Assembly (NCBI GenBank): GCA_030141605.1
Contig: JAQGDQ010000074.1
Span: forward strand, 556,773-616,772
Direction: 5' to 3'
Source: Tubiluchus corallicola
Lineage: Eukaryota; Priapulida; Priapulimorpha; Priapulimorphida; Tubiluchidae
DNA: 60,000 bases
Below are positions 39,583-51,600 of the stretch, piece by piece; positions within the stretch are counted from its first letter, which is position 1, and every line of letters begins with the position of its first letter. Both the position numbers and the translations under genes were made by a program. Under the pieces are notes generated by a model. It had not been told where the DNA came from. It did not search any database and saw only the letters and a program-made list of their open reading frames with translations.

Positions 39583-40995
39583 TCATGTGGTAAGAACAGT
39601 CTCAATACAATTTCTTACGTCATTCGGTAGAGCTTCCTTCTGCAATGTGCATAATGTTCTGGTGGCTGCACATGGGCAAAGTCGTTTGACTAGTACGAGG
39701 CACTGTTGTGATTTGTTCATTATCTTCAATTTTGAAATGTCACGAGTAGTTGAATAACGATCTGTTACATCTAACATCAGTTTTAACAATGATCTGAATA
39801 TTTTCTCCAAATGATTTTCAATTCTTGGCCAGGCCACAAGTATGGTAGCTTTCATTGCTTCTAAAATATTAAGACGAGTTATTTCTTCTGGATCATCGCT
39901 AATTTCTAGATAACTAGTTATCACTGGAATAAGCCTTTTCATATGTTTTATCACAGAAGGCCCAAGTGCTTCTATGAAAAGTGAAACATTTTCAGAAAAA
40001 GCTCGACGCAACAATATCTGATTTTCGATCTGTAACTTATTCAGAATCAATGCAAAAACATAGTGATATCTAGATGTTTTTATCACATTTTCAGGCTTCC
40101 AAGGTAGAGGTTCCACCAAGGCAAGAATGTCAATAATGCTACGATGCAGCAATGGAACAAGAACAGGATCGTGATGATATAGTTGCTGATGCAAAGCATC
40201 ATAAATTACTTCTGAGTAACCATTCTGCCGTAGTAGTGTCGGAATAACGTTATTAATGATATGGTGAAGGCACTGCACACCAATTATTTTATTAGATATC
40301 ATGTAATCATCTGTTAAATTCAATGCAACTGGAAGGATTAGCTGCAAATAATTTTCCAAAAATGGATGTCTAACTCTCTGTAAACAATACTGATAAACAA
40401 AAACCATCCCAGGATTTCGTTTCCAGTTATTTTTCTGCAAACTATCTTTCAGTTTTTCCAAAATAATTCCAAAAAAGGTTCTTGATGATCCAGGCATAAC
40501 AGTGACAAATAAGGCTGTAAGGTCATGAACCCCACACAGCCTAAAAATTTCATTGAAAAGTGATGATGCACTTCTTGTGGAAACTGTGCAAGACCAAGAA
40601 TTATTTTCTATATGAAGAATACCTAATAAAACAACAGATAATAATGACCCAGTTAAATGCTGCTTCACATTTGTGACTGGTAAGTCAACCAAAAGCAAAG
40701 TACAACACTTCATGCAAAGGCTAGCTTTTTCGGCTTCACCAGTAAAGTCTTTGGCATCATAAACACGATCTTCTTTGTCAGGAAATTCATCAGTCAGACC
40801 ATACACTGCCAAACTGTACAAGAGTTTATCTAATGTATCACCATTTATCTTTTCAGCTTTGAAGTGGTTAGTTTCCAGAGAAGCACATAAAACTTTTACA
40901 GCTACCATTGCTCCTATTTGGTCCTTAGAGTGACAATGTCTGATTACGCGCTGGATCAGAATATCCATATTTTCATTACTTAAAACAGATTCCAT
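39583..40995 (-). CDS. TTI2: TTI2, TELO2-interacting protein 2 (TTT complex)
   Basis: A single long minus-strand exon encoding 470 residues from the Met at 40995. TTI2 works with TELO2 and TTI1 in the TTT complex, which, with HSP90, stabilises and assembles PIKK kinases such as mTOR, ATM and ATR (family knowledge). The protein is an alpha-helical HEAT-like repeat protein. The diagnostic block NKIIGVQCLHHI at about residue 235 matches the family, as do LLRRAFSEN (about 330), HMKRLIPVITSYLE, DPEEITRLNILEAMK and an ending LPNDVRNCIETV. The length is close to the human protein (508). The exon begins at 41025 after acceptor tttttgcag, so 10 codons (ICKDLVGEIS) precede the chosen Met in frame, and coding may extend into an upstream exon. 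It lies tail-to-tail with DOT1L. Unlike its neighbours it is essentially intron-free. Confidence 0.92.
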   Translation of the reverse strand: MESVLSNENMDILIQRVIRHCHSKDQIGAMVAVKVLCASLETNHFKAEKINGDTLDKLLYSLAVYGLTDEFPDKEDRVYDAKDFTGEAEKASLCMKCCTLLLVDLPVTNVKQHLTGSLLSVVLLGILHIENNSWSCTVSTRSASSLFNEIFRLCGVHDLTALFVTVMPGSSRTFFGIILEKLKDSLQKNNWKRNPGMVFVYQYCLQRVRHPFLENYLQLILPVALNLTDDYMISNKIIGVQCLHHIINNVIPTLLRQNGYSEVIYDALHQQLYHHDPVLVPLLHRSIIDILALVEPLPWKPENVIKTSRYHYVFALILNKLQIENQILLRRAFSENVSLFIEALGPSVIKHMKRLIPVITSYLEISDDPEEITRLNILEAMKATILVAWPRIENHLEKIFRSLLKLMLDVTDRYSTTRDISKLKIMNKSQQCLVLVKRLCPCAATRTLCTLQKEALPNDVRNCIETVLTT

Positions 40996-41185
40996 GCTGA
41001 TTTCACCAACCAGGTCTTTACATATCTGCAAAAAGATAAAAGTGTAATTCTGTGAGCAAAATTTTGCACATGTACTAGGTCTGTTTTTACGCATATATTT
41101 GAAATTACTGCAAGCACTACGTACATGTATTGCAGAAATCTAAGATCAAATATTAGTCCCTCTGAGTTCGTAAATTTATGTTTAA

Positions 41186-41692
41186 TACAATCATGCCTTG
41201 GATTTTGACCATAATTCGTTCCTAAAAAGTGTTTGAAAACCGATTTGGTTGAGTACCGAATCATTTATTCCCATAAGAAATAATGTAAAAGCAAATAATC
41301 CGTTCTCAAGCACCAAATGAACGGTAAAGTATTACTAAAATGAAATATAATAATGCAAAAATGCTTATTCAAACAGTAGATGTGATATTATTGAGAAGAA
41401 AAACATAATAGAATTCCTTAGAAAGAAAAACATAATTATTCCTGCATGAAAAACCCTTACGTGTTGGTAGCAGTGTGATGGTATACATAAGCAAGAGCAG
41501 AAACACGTGTGTGACTACTCTCGGGTGCAGTCAATTACGCTCGGCTCGCCGCGCATGCGTTCATCACGTGCTTGGTTGTTGGTCGAGTACCGAAATTCTG
41601 GTAGAGAACGCAGACAATTTCAACTGAAATTTTCTGGTCGATAACTGATATGTACGAGTACTGAGACGTTCAAAAACCGAGGTATGACTGTA
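41186..41692. mobile_element. Tigger-like MITE, about 500 bp
   Basis: The left end acaatcatgccttggattttg (41187) is a diverged inverted match of the right end, caaaaaccgaggtatgactgt (41671-41691). The consensus, CA-TCATACCTCGGTTTT-GAAC, is typical of TcMar-Tigger/pogo termini. TA dinucleotides flank both ends. The interior contains complementary blocks around gagtaccgaa and no transposase frame. It lies upstream of TTI2, possibly inside its first intron. Confidence 0.7.
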
Positions 41693-43614
41693 CCTTATTG
41701 CTACCATCAACACATTACATGCAAAGGTGTGAATTTTGCTATAAAAAATTGAAAAGATGATTCTCAGGCAAGATAGCATACTAGTCAATGCTTGATAAAA
41801 CCACTTAAGACCAGCAATGAAGAAAGCAGTTCGCGTTGCAACTTGTGCTACTAAAGAATTGAAGTGTTAAATTTTGTTTAGTTACTAATCCTACTAAGAT
41901 TTCTTTCTGAAATTTTTCCATTACATTTAAATTGCTGCTTAAATTATGCAACTTTAGCTATGTAGCACATAAATGCTTAACTCCTCTCACATAATACGTA
42001 ATGCACACTCAAATCAAAGCAAATTTACTTTTTCTCTCTAACAGTTCAAGAACGAATATAATGTACAAAAATAAATAGGTAGTAAATGTGTTAATTAAAG
42101 TAGATATAAAGTCAATGAGATAAGGCAGTAAATTTACTAAAAAGTCACTGGTTCACATGGCTGATTAAATAATTATGATATAAAGTTGTCTATTAAATAA
42201 GTGAACATAATTATAAAGTTTTTATAAATTTGATGTTTTATATATAGGGGTAGGTGGGGAAAATCAGTAAATTCTTTTCTAAATTGTAATTTTTAAGAAC
42301 TAAACTTTTCTATCTCATTGATTTTTTATTTCAACTTAGCATTTTATGTTTGTTGTGTTTAATAAAAACTCCTCACTGTAGCAACAAAACCTTTCCGGTT
42401 GACAAACGCAAGACTTTTTTTAAAAAATGGCTTATACCCATTTCTCCCCATCTCTGGGGTCAAATGTGTAATATGTTTACTGATTGCTGTACACTCATTC
42501 TAATAATCTGTAGGTTGAAATGGATATAATAGATGAATTTGAAAAAAATCAAAATTATTCATACTGAAAATATTTGTGTCGTCGATCACTTATGCAAGTG
42601 GTTCAGATTTAATAGTACACTGGTATTTCAACAAGACCCGAACTTTGTACAACATGCACACGCCTCTAGCATTAACTGGTGTAGAAGCTTGTAATAATGC
42701 TTGAATTATTTTGCCTGATGTGCAGAAGCAATAATCCAGAAACCTGCAGGTGTCATGATTCATAACACTTTTTGCTTGCAAACACTTCTAGTAATTTGTA
42801 TTTTTATGATGATATAAACTATAATTAAAATGGAATGGATAAAAAAACATTACATTCAGTAGCTCTTTGCAATAACTAGTTTATACAATAGACAGACTGT
42901 ACTGTTACTACCTTCGCATTTGAATAAAACGATAAGTACTGTTGTCTGAGTGCACTAACGGGGAAGCAATCACAAGCATGCAGCCGTCATCTTTCTGCAA
43001 AATCGACCATCTTCGTCATGACATCTTCATGAGCTTCGCGTTCTTCTCCGCGCCCACACTGTTATTACTATTTACTGCCACTAAAAGACACTATTGACAA
43101 TCACGTATTTGCTCCTGATATACAAAGGATAAATCGCAAATTCCCATTCTTAACTTTTCTTTTGTATTCATTGTTTTGACTCTTCTTCCAAGACTTTTTC
43201 AGATCCAATCGCATTTCGATATAAAATTTTAATTGTAAAAAGCATTTAAATTTTTTCTGTAGTTCAAATGCTGCTTCAGATTTTACTGTGTTTTAACTTA
43301 GTGGAACCTTTGTTCTCTGACCTGTATTTTTACTCACCATTTTACCTTCAATACACCAAAGTACAATTCTCACATTTTTACTGAAAACATTGTGTAGAGA
43401 GCTGAATGGTATGGTTCGAAAATCGCTTTTAAGTACTTACTATGAACAATCAGTGAAAACTCATTTCTTACTCAGTCACGTAGCAATTATATGTGAATTT
43501 TTAAAGAAGAATAGATCTTAATAATGTTCGTACAGATTATGTTGGTGATATGCCCAAGGAATTGTTGACATTAAATTTTAAAGAGCGGGAAATTAGAAAT
43601 TTTTGATCTGAACA
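41693..43614. other. Intergenic or TTI2 upstream intron
   Basis: AT-rich sequence with no coding evidence apart from the candidate TTI2 first exon at 42912-43070. A weak inverted pair occurs at 42247 (gggtaggtgggga) and about 42441 (tctccccatctct). Confidence 0.5.
42912..43070 (-). other. Candidate TTI2 first exon and promoter patch
   Basis: A CpG-containing patch (gcgttcttctccgcgcccacac near 43038) stands out from its AT-rich surroundings. On the minus strand it is followed by a good donor, GCGAAG/GTAGTA, at 42912/42911. Joining this to the TTI2 acceptor at 41025 keeps the frame open upstream (..QQYLSFYSNAK before ICKDL), but a TGA appears before any ATG in that frame. Therefore it is either a 5' UTR exon or one that is spliced again. 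An upstream frame starting ATGCTTGTGATT would overlap the main start codon. Confidence 0.35.
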
Positions 43615-44895
43615 CTAGGCTAACAAGTACCGAATTAAGATGCAACTGGGTGGATGGTAGGTTCTGTTCTTGATTGGGTAGGCTATATTTGACCAACTTC
43701 CAATTGGTGCAGATAGAAATTTGGGAATTGCTTGTAATTGTTTTCTAGTAGAGCAGGGTAATTTTAATGCATTATTGTCTGGAATTGGGCTATTATCATA
43801 TGTTTCTTTCACATGCAGGGCAGATCTACAAACACTGATACATTTATGTCAATGTCCGCTTGCGGATGCTATGGCTAGACAAGAGTTTAAAAATAAATTA
43901 AAAAATCGAGAGCTGCGGTGCATTTATATAGAAAGAGAAGGAGATTTAATTTACTATCTGCTTTGATAAAATTAATATAGTTCAAAATTCTTTTATATTG
44001 AAAACCATGCTAAATAAACATAATTATTAAAAATTTTGATCTTTTTAGCTAATATATTGAACTGCTGGTGGCATCTCGCAGGTACAGAGGCAGAGCAGCC
44101 TAATAATGATTTCCACATAACCACAATTAAACAAAGCTGAATTAAATAATGTTAACTATTTAACTAGAAAAAGATTTAAATATTACAAGGCCTAAACTAA
44201 CTGTGACAAGATTTTAAACAATATGAAGAAAAACAGAAGAAAGAAATAAAGTGGAGAGACTGATACCTAATTTGCCATATAGTGGGTAGTAGGAGAGCTC
44301 TTAGTCTGATGGAGAAACATAAGCACAAGAAACGACAACTCTGCACAACCCGATTACCAGTGTAGCTCCAAAGTACAGCAGATTTTCACCCTCTTTTATA
44401 ACCTTCCCCATACTAGTGTACATGTCAGAAATAGAGCCAAAATGAAACCATATTGGTTGAAAGCAAAAGGTGTGAAGATTTAACCAATAAGAACCAGAAT
44501 ATTTGTAAACCAATAATTTAGAAGACTTAGGTTTGAACTACTGGAACTTTTAGGTGTGACATGTAACACTAGATTGGTAACCATGCCATACTTTGGAATA
44601 AAGGTGAAGGTTGTGCAGGGTGGCCGCCCAAGTGCCTGCACTACGCTGTTAACAAGTAAACATATGTAATGATGTAGTAATAATGTTATCATATAAATAA
44701 TGTCTTGCGCATATTGTTAGAAACTTTTGCATAACTCACAGTCCTTAAAACAGTTTTGTAAACTTGTATAACAGATACATTATAGTGCACTATTTATTTA
44801 TATAACCTATTATATTTTGTATATTGAATGTCTATGAATATGTGTACCTGCAAATAGAGATAAATAAATGACTTATAATAATAATAATAAAAATT
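43615..44895 (+). pseudogene. Possible LINE 3' debris
   Basis: The frame at 43721-43966 contains CRADLQTLIHLCQCPLADAMARQEFKNKLK. This resembles the E-LIH-L--CP segment near the C-terminus of many non-LTR elements. AATAAA follows near 44011. A second AATAAA/ATAAATAAATGACTT block with (ATA)n lies at 44862-44890, again like a retroelement tail. No RT motif is preserved. Minus-strand frames here (44301-44692) are hydrophobic but not recognisable. Confidence 0.3.
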
Positions 44896-44986
44896 CAATA
44901 TATGTTGTACAATATTAACTAACGTTTTTTTACACAATGGAAAGTGCTTACCTAAAATATCCCTACAAAACTGTAGATTTTGTATG

Positions 44987-45022
44987 TATGTGTGTGTGTG
45001 TGCGTGCGTGCATGTGTGTGTG
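44987..45022. repeat. (TG)n microsatellite
   Basis: A run of TG dinucleotides with CG interruptions (tgtgtgcgtgcgtgcatgtgtgtg). It is alternating purine-pyrimidine simple sequence. Confidence 0.9.
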
Positions 45023-48000
45023 TTTTACAATAACTTCTTAGTTTGCAGCTATGTCCATAATTCACTATTCTAAGTTTAATTCATGTTTGAATGTATATCT
45101 CTTCCTATACTTCTTCACTATTTTTTTATACTCTGACACTTTCTTTTTGACAATTTTTTTATTCCGACTTTTCTATTTCTTTTACTTCTTCAAATTCTAC
45201 TATTATAATACTGTACATACTTACCTAATTAACCTAATTAATTTCTTTTGTCCACCTCATGCATAGGTTTTGCTTTCAGTGTCACCATCAATACAATCTA
45301 GTCCATCTCTTTTTATTACTAAAGGTAATGAACGTCATTAAGTTTTTATAATATAATGTTCCATGTTGGCCACTCATGCATGCTGCTCAATCCAACAGCT
45401 TGTAAAGAATTGAACTATTTCTGTACTTATATATGCCTATTGAGATTTTTCAATTCTAGCCCTCACCCGATCATCTTCTATACTTCTATATTGCAGGTTT
45501 ACTAAGGATCTCGATAATTCACATCAACCTCAGGCCCTGGCTTAATTTCTAATATCAGTGTAGTATTGAATAATTTCCAACCTTATGTGAGAAATCAATC
45601 TGTTTTCTTTTAACATGGTTTTATTACGCATGTATTTATCACAGTTTTGTTGCTGAAACCTTCTGACGTTTTTCTCAAACATTAAAATCTCAACTTCCTG
45701 CGAACCTTAGCTTTTCTGGGGTAAAAGTCGCGAGTAAAATGAGAAAAGTTGATTAGCTAGCAGACCAGAGAAACCATGAAACGAAGTTGCGTATTTATGC
45801 TCACTGCCATTTTGCTTGTCTATTAGTTGAAATTTATATATTTCGCAGTTTTTGTCATTAGTAATCGTTATTTTAAAGAGATCAGGTAATCCAGTGTTAT
45901 TATATCGCTTATTGGATAGAGGCATTGGTGGAGTTAATGTTAATATTATTTGTAGGAAGGGCTGAATTTATACTGGAAAGTTTGCGTAGCTCTACACAAA
46001 TTTAGAATTTTGTAGCAGTACTACTACTAGGGTTTTGCGCAGGAAGTTGTAACTATTGAAAAACAGAGGCTATTATAAGATAGAGATGTTTAAAGTCTTG
46101 CCACATTTTTATTCGATTTTGTGCATTTAATACAAAAGCAATCGAGGTGAAAAAATTTCATAAATGCGTTGAAGTAAGTCTTAGTTAATAAAAATATTTA
46201 TCGGAACTGTTCAGTACTGCAGCTGATGTAAACAAGTTTTACTACCTTTGGCACATAGTTGCTCTCTTCAGGTACATGTTCAGTTGCTCTTTTGCAGTAC
46301 GCAATATTTTTTCCTATCATAAGCAAAATCTGTTCATATGGCTACTTACAGTTTAACAAGTTAGTCATTCTTTCACACAATGCCAACGGGCATGTGGGCA
46401 GTGTGTTATGCAATAACTTGTTGTGAGATTATGTGGCTATTACCAGTAGGGCTGGCTCTAGGTAGTTTGTCTAGTGCTGCCTCCTTAATGGTCATGCTCT
46501 TTCCTCACGGTCTCCACCCTTCCCCAAAAGTGAATATTTGTTTTATATAATAAAATATGGTGGCACCCATGTTTAGACTTATACATGTACTAATTAGTTT
46601 TTACTTGTGTAGCAAAACTCAGATTCGGGTAGCCTAATCCTGAAACCCGTCGGGTACCCGATTGTGAAATTTCAGTGACGATAAAAAACTGTAGTCATTT
46701 ATATTCACAAATAAAAACAACCACTGGCACATTTTAGCTAACTGCACTGTTATAACAAGCATTCATTTATTACACTCTGAAAGCCTGAACACAAGAGCTG
46801 GAAGTCGCGAAATTTAGTGTTTTCCCACACGGGGCATTTGACTGAGTTTTATCATGTGGTCTTACCTGCCAGACCTTAATTACTTCATTGCATGCTTTTT
46901 CAATGAGTTAGCCATGTCAGCCTAAGTACTATCACATTGAGCACTATTAATATTACAGCATATGGATTAGGGGAATAAAATAATATATGTTATCCTTTTC
47001 TGTGCTGTTAAACTTAACAATCCGTTTATTTGTATCTTCATTGTGGCCCTGAAATATATTTTTAAAAGTTAAAACAGACAGTGGCATTTAAATTTTAATT
47101 CTCTAACAATGGATATCGTATTACAAATAATGTCTGCATTTTCATTGTTGGAATCAAGTAGGAATATTGGGCTCGGGTAATAAACAATGCGGCTAATTAT
47201 TCGTGTACACGGGTACCCAATTGATAGTACTAATTAAGTGTAGTTAATTACTATCTATAGAATTAATCAGCATTGTGTTGATCGAATTTGAAATTGTATT
47301 TATGACCCATTATGTGTACTGGGTCTTCAAAAACAACACAAAATTTCTCCAATGTCTGCTGCGCACTCTTCATGTCCATCAGCCTTTTCATCAGTAAATT
47401 TTTGAAATGCTAACTCCTCTAATTGGATCTGTTACACTAGTTTTGTCATCTTCACAACCATAATTCTGGTCTGGTTGCAAATACTGATATTCGATATAAA
47501 TCATTGCCCTCCCAATGTTGGAACTCATTACTAACTTCGTCATTTATTATTTAAACTAATTATAATAATTATTAACTATTAAGAACCTGTGCTCTCCTTT
47601 TGTGCAGTTCCTTTCTTGTGTACATAGTTTTATATTCTGTATCTTCTATTTATTTTATATAGTGCATCATATTTTGATTTTAATCTAGAATAAAATAAAA
47701 TAAACTTCTTTTTGCTGTGTGATGTCCACCAGCAACCTTTCGTTTCCTGTATTACACTTCTGAAGGCTTCAGTTCTTACAGGTGCATCTGCCATAATTAA
47801 GATTTTCCAGTAAAACTTCTAAATTCAAAATAGTGGGTGTGAGGTGATCATAACCCTCAAAAGGCAAGTGCTGGTACTACTAGTGTCAAACTGAATTTGT
47901 ACAAATGCAAATTATGTTAGTGATCACAGTTTCAGTCAATGAGCAAACTTTGTTAAATAGAATAATGGGCAATATAATAGTTATTTATAATTATTGGATC

Positions 48001-48562
48001 CAATACGTGTTTTTTCTGTAGCTTAATAATTTTTTTTGGAATATTTGTTTCAGTTGTTGTTATTATATAGCAAAATTTTAATGTTATTGCTGATATGTTA
48101 ATCGACATTTCACATTTCGACTCATCAGTGAATAAACAGGTGACCACCATGTTCAAAACTCATTCTGGGCCTTTTCATCAGGATGCTAATTCTGGCTGCT
48201 TATCTTGCTAAGGAAATATATTTATATGGATATTGTTGACAGTGGTAACTGAGTGGTGGGCTAAAAATCGTTATTTTTGAAACTGATATGGGTGTTGTCC
48301 TTATTATTAATTTTGAAGTGAAGCTCACTTATTATTCTACTTTAGGTTGTAGGTTTATTTCCAGAGTAAGAGTTTATTTTATTGTCGAATCGATAACCAG
48401 TGTCTAAAATGATATCCCTTCCATGATTTTTGTTTAATCTGTGACAGTTCTAATCCCAGAATTAGTCTTATTTTTAAATGTGAGTCTACGGTTGTGTGCT
48501 ATGAAGTATGATGAAAGGGATATTGTGTAGCTGGACTGTTCAAATTGCACTTTCTCTTTCAG
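45023..48562. other. Intergenic region upstream of CNOT2
   Basis: About 3.5 kb with no recognisable protein-coding exon. It should contain the CNOT2 promoter and one or more 5' UTR exons, because the first coding exon is preceded by an acceptor (tctctttcag, ending at 48562). Two GC-richer boxes with cgggtaccc occur at about 46656 and 47210, and an AATAAA-rich tail-like run is at 47692-47703. I cannot place the transcription start. Confidence 0.4.
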
Positions 48563-48613
48563 GATTTGATGTCTGTGAGCAAGAGGAGCTGAAAGTTAAA
48601 CAAAGGTTGAAAA

Positions 48614-51600
48614 ATGGCATTTAATCGAAATCCACTTGACAGTATGTCAAGTTCTGCACAGTAAGTTAACATTAAAATATAAAAATCATTTCTTACCTGA
48701 TTCCTTATTTTTTTTATTATTCTTGCTATAGCTTTACACAAGTCTGACTAGTGATGGGTGATTCTGAGATTTTTTTAGTTTTTTTCTCAACGATTGCAGC
48801 AATGTGTAATTATTAAAAATACAACCGTTTTAGAACAAGTAATGTTTTGGACTTTGAGTGTTGCCCAATGCTCATAAGCATCAATTTTATCATATAATTG
48901 AATTATGACATAACATGATAGACCTAAGTTAAACATTACAAAAAATTTTGAATTCACTAACTTGACACATTACTTGCATGTATGTTAAGAGTTGAAAAAG
49001 AGTCGAGTTTACAACTCCGTGGTTCATTAATGTGTATTATGTAAGGTGAGCAATATAAGAAAAAAATGCAATGTGATGCATAAAGATTCCATTTGTTTAT
49101 GCTAAAAATTGTGCATCATATTACTATGTATCATATTAATATTACTATTCAATTGTCAGTTATATCAATTTATATGTAGATGTATTCCCGATTAATCAGC
49201 CTTCACTAACTGTCCCGACTTATTAGAAACTAAGAACAGTTACTTAATTAAAATAACACTGGTAGTACATGTAATTACAAGTAGTACCAGTAATAATGAT
49301 TTTGTTGATATATTTACTTGTTCTAGGAGGTTTGGAATTGGAGACCAATACTGGAGTGCCAATACCCCACAATCGCAATCACAGTTAGTATTTAGACTAT
49401 GAACTAGTTTCTTAATTTCAATTTTTCTTAAATTTATATTAATAGTTTAGGTGCTGCAATTTATATGGTTGACAAAAGGCCTGTTTTTAGTGTTATTATT
49501 GTTTCACTATCCGGTGACTCTGTATATAAATTTTGATGATCAGCTTTTTCAGCTTTTACTGACTTATAAGATATTCACTTTTGAACACTTTTGATCAGTG
49601 CATACATGTCAGCTGCAGCTGTAAATATATTTCTTGTCTAGTAGTAACATTGATCAACTGCCTTCACTTTCTATTTTACAAAAATTTACTGTTTTTAATA
49701 ATGCTGTTGCTTGAAAAGTCAAACAGTGGTCGTTTTTACATGTGGTTTGTTATTAACTACTAATTACCAATGTTTTATTCAAACAAATTTGTTTGTAAAT
49801 GAGTTTATGAATTTTATTACACTTGTTTAACAGATTTGGCATGTCTAATTCAAGTGGTAGGAAGTCAGCACCAGATCTGTCACCAGGGCGAACAAATGTC
49901 AGTAGTATGAGTGGTTTTCCAAAGGTAAAAGCAACTATGTTTTTAACCAATGTTAACTTTTATAGAAACTGTATGACAGCCAAGCAAAATTATCACAAAG
50001 TGTTACAGAGGCAGAGATTAGTGAAATGGAACCAAATGTTTTTTGTAAAAGTTATATCCATACTAGGCCAAAATCTTAAAATCCGTAATGTCACTATTTT
50101 CAAAATACACTGCACGCACTCTAACATTCGAGTGCTGTAAAGATGAGCAGCTTGATACATTGAATTTAGTATTAATAAAATATGTTGCATACAGTTGCAT
50201 GATTTGGACTTCAAATTGACAGAGTTTTGATTTTGGTAAACAAGAATTTCATCATTTGGGGTGACTGGTTAGATGACCTGAATTAGTCAGGTCCACTAAA
50301 ACAGCTTCAGAGTGTTGGAAGTACAAAATATGAGTTGTTACATGCAAAGAATTTCCAAAGCTGTTACTGTACACCAACTTCAGTCAGTCTTTGTTATAAA
50401 TTTTTGATGTGTGTACAATTATAACATCCATTGTAATAATGTATGAAGAAATTTTTATTTCTCAACAATAGAAATCGCATTTCATGATCCATCATCATTC
50501 CGTAATCTTAAGGATTTAACATATTTACTTACAAATCTGCGATTCTGTGGTAAAGTTTCTCATTAACTTAAGTTTCGTATTTGAATATAAAGTACTTGCA
50601 CTAGCCCTTCGGAAACAGTGACCCAGTAGAATCTGATAATGTACTTTTTGCACAAATTACTATTAGATGTTCAAAGTGCTTTGCTGTCTACTCCCTAATG
50701 AAATTCCTTAATTATTAAATCAATCAGGCAAATAGTTATTAATGCTTGTGTGATATGTAAAAAGAACAATTTCATGTTAATTTGTATTGAATTTCGTAAT
50801 TTTCATCACTCTCATTTACTGGAAAATACTTAAATACTACTAATGCTCTTTTTCTGGTTAGATATTTCCTGAAGATCAATTACCTGGTTCACAGGTTATT
50901 TTTCCACGGCCAAGGTCAAAAGATGGCACATTCAAGGTATTCACTAATCAGTTTTTCTTTTGTCTGGCTAAAACATTGAATTTCAAATCAATAACACACT
51001 GATAAGTTTTGTATAACTTTGTCGTGGCATTCTATTTCTACCATTGTGTTTGACGTTTTTTCTTGTTAGATGTATATTTTCGTGATGTATAATTGTAATT
51101 TTTCTCCTATAATTTTCTCCTAGTAATCTCATATAAAATGTCTCTATTAATTTCTGTTAAGTGGTGACTGTTGAGTTATAGAAAATTTGTATTTTTTTGG
51201 AAATTGCTATTACAAAACATTAAACTTACTTTTGTGAATTAAGTTATTATTACTGTGTATAGCAATTCATTAAATATCATTTTCTGCAGAGCTATCTATA
51301 TGGTGGCGATGATGATGATAATGAAGCTAGCATGTACTTTAATACCTGGCATCGACAAGAGAAGGATCCCTTGACGTCTCCTTCGCCTAATCAGTTATCT
51401 GGCTTTGGCTCAAGCCTAATCGGTAATAACTCCTGAATGCTCATTTTTTACACGTAATGTTACACATAGAGTTTTATGGAAAAAATTAGCTGAAGTGATA
51501 TTTATTTGGTCACAGTTTTCAAACTGTTGTTTAATAAATAACACTTCAGGTTGTTATTTTTTGCTTGGTATCAAAATATAACTTTTTATTTGTTAATATA

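Noticed and set aside
44301-44692. Two hydrophobic minus-strand frames that looked like transporter helices
   Set aside because: They are in different phases, have no diagnostic transporter motif, and lie within probable retroelement debris.
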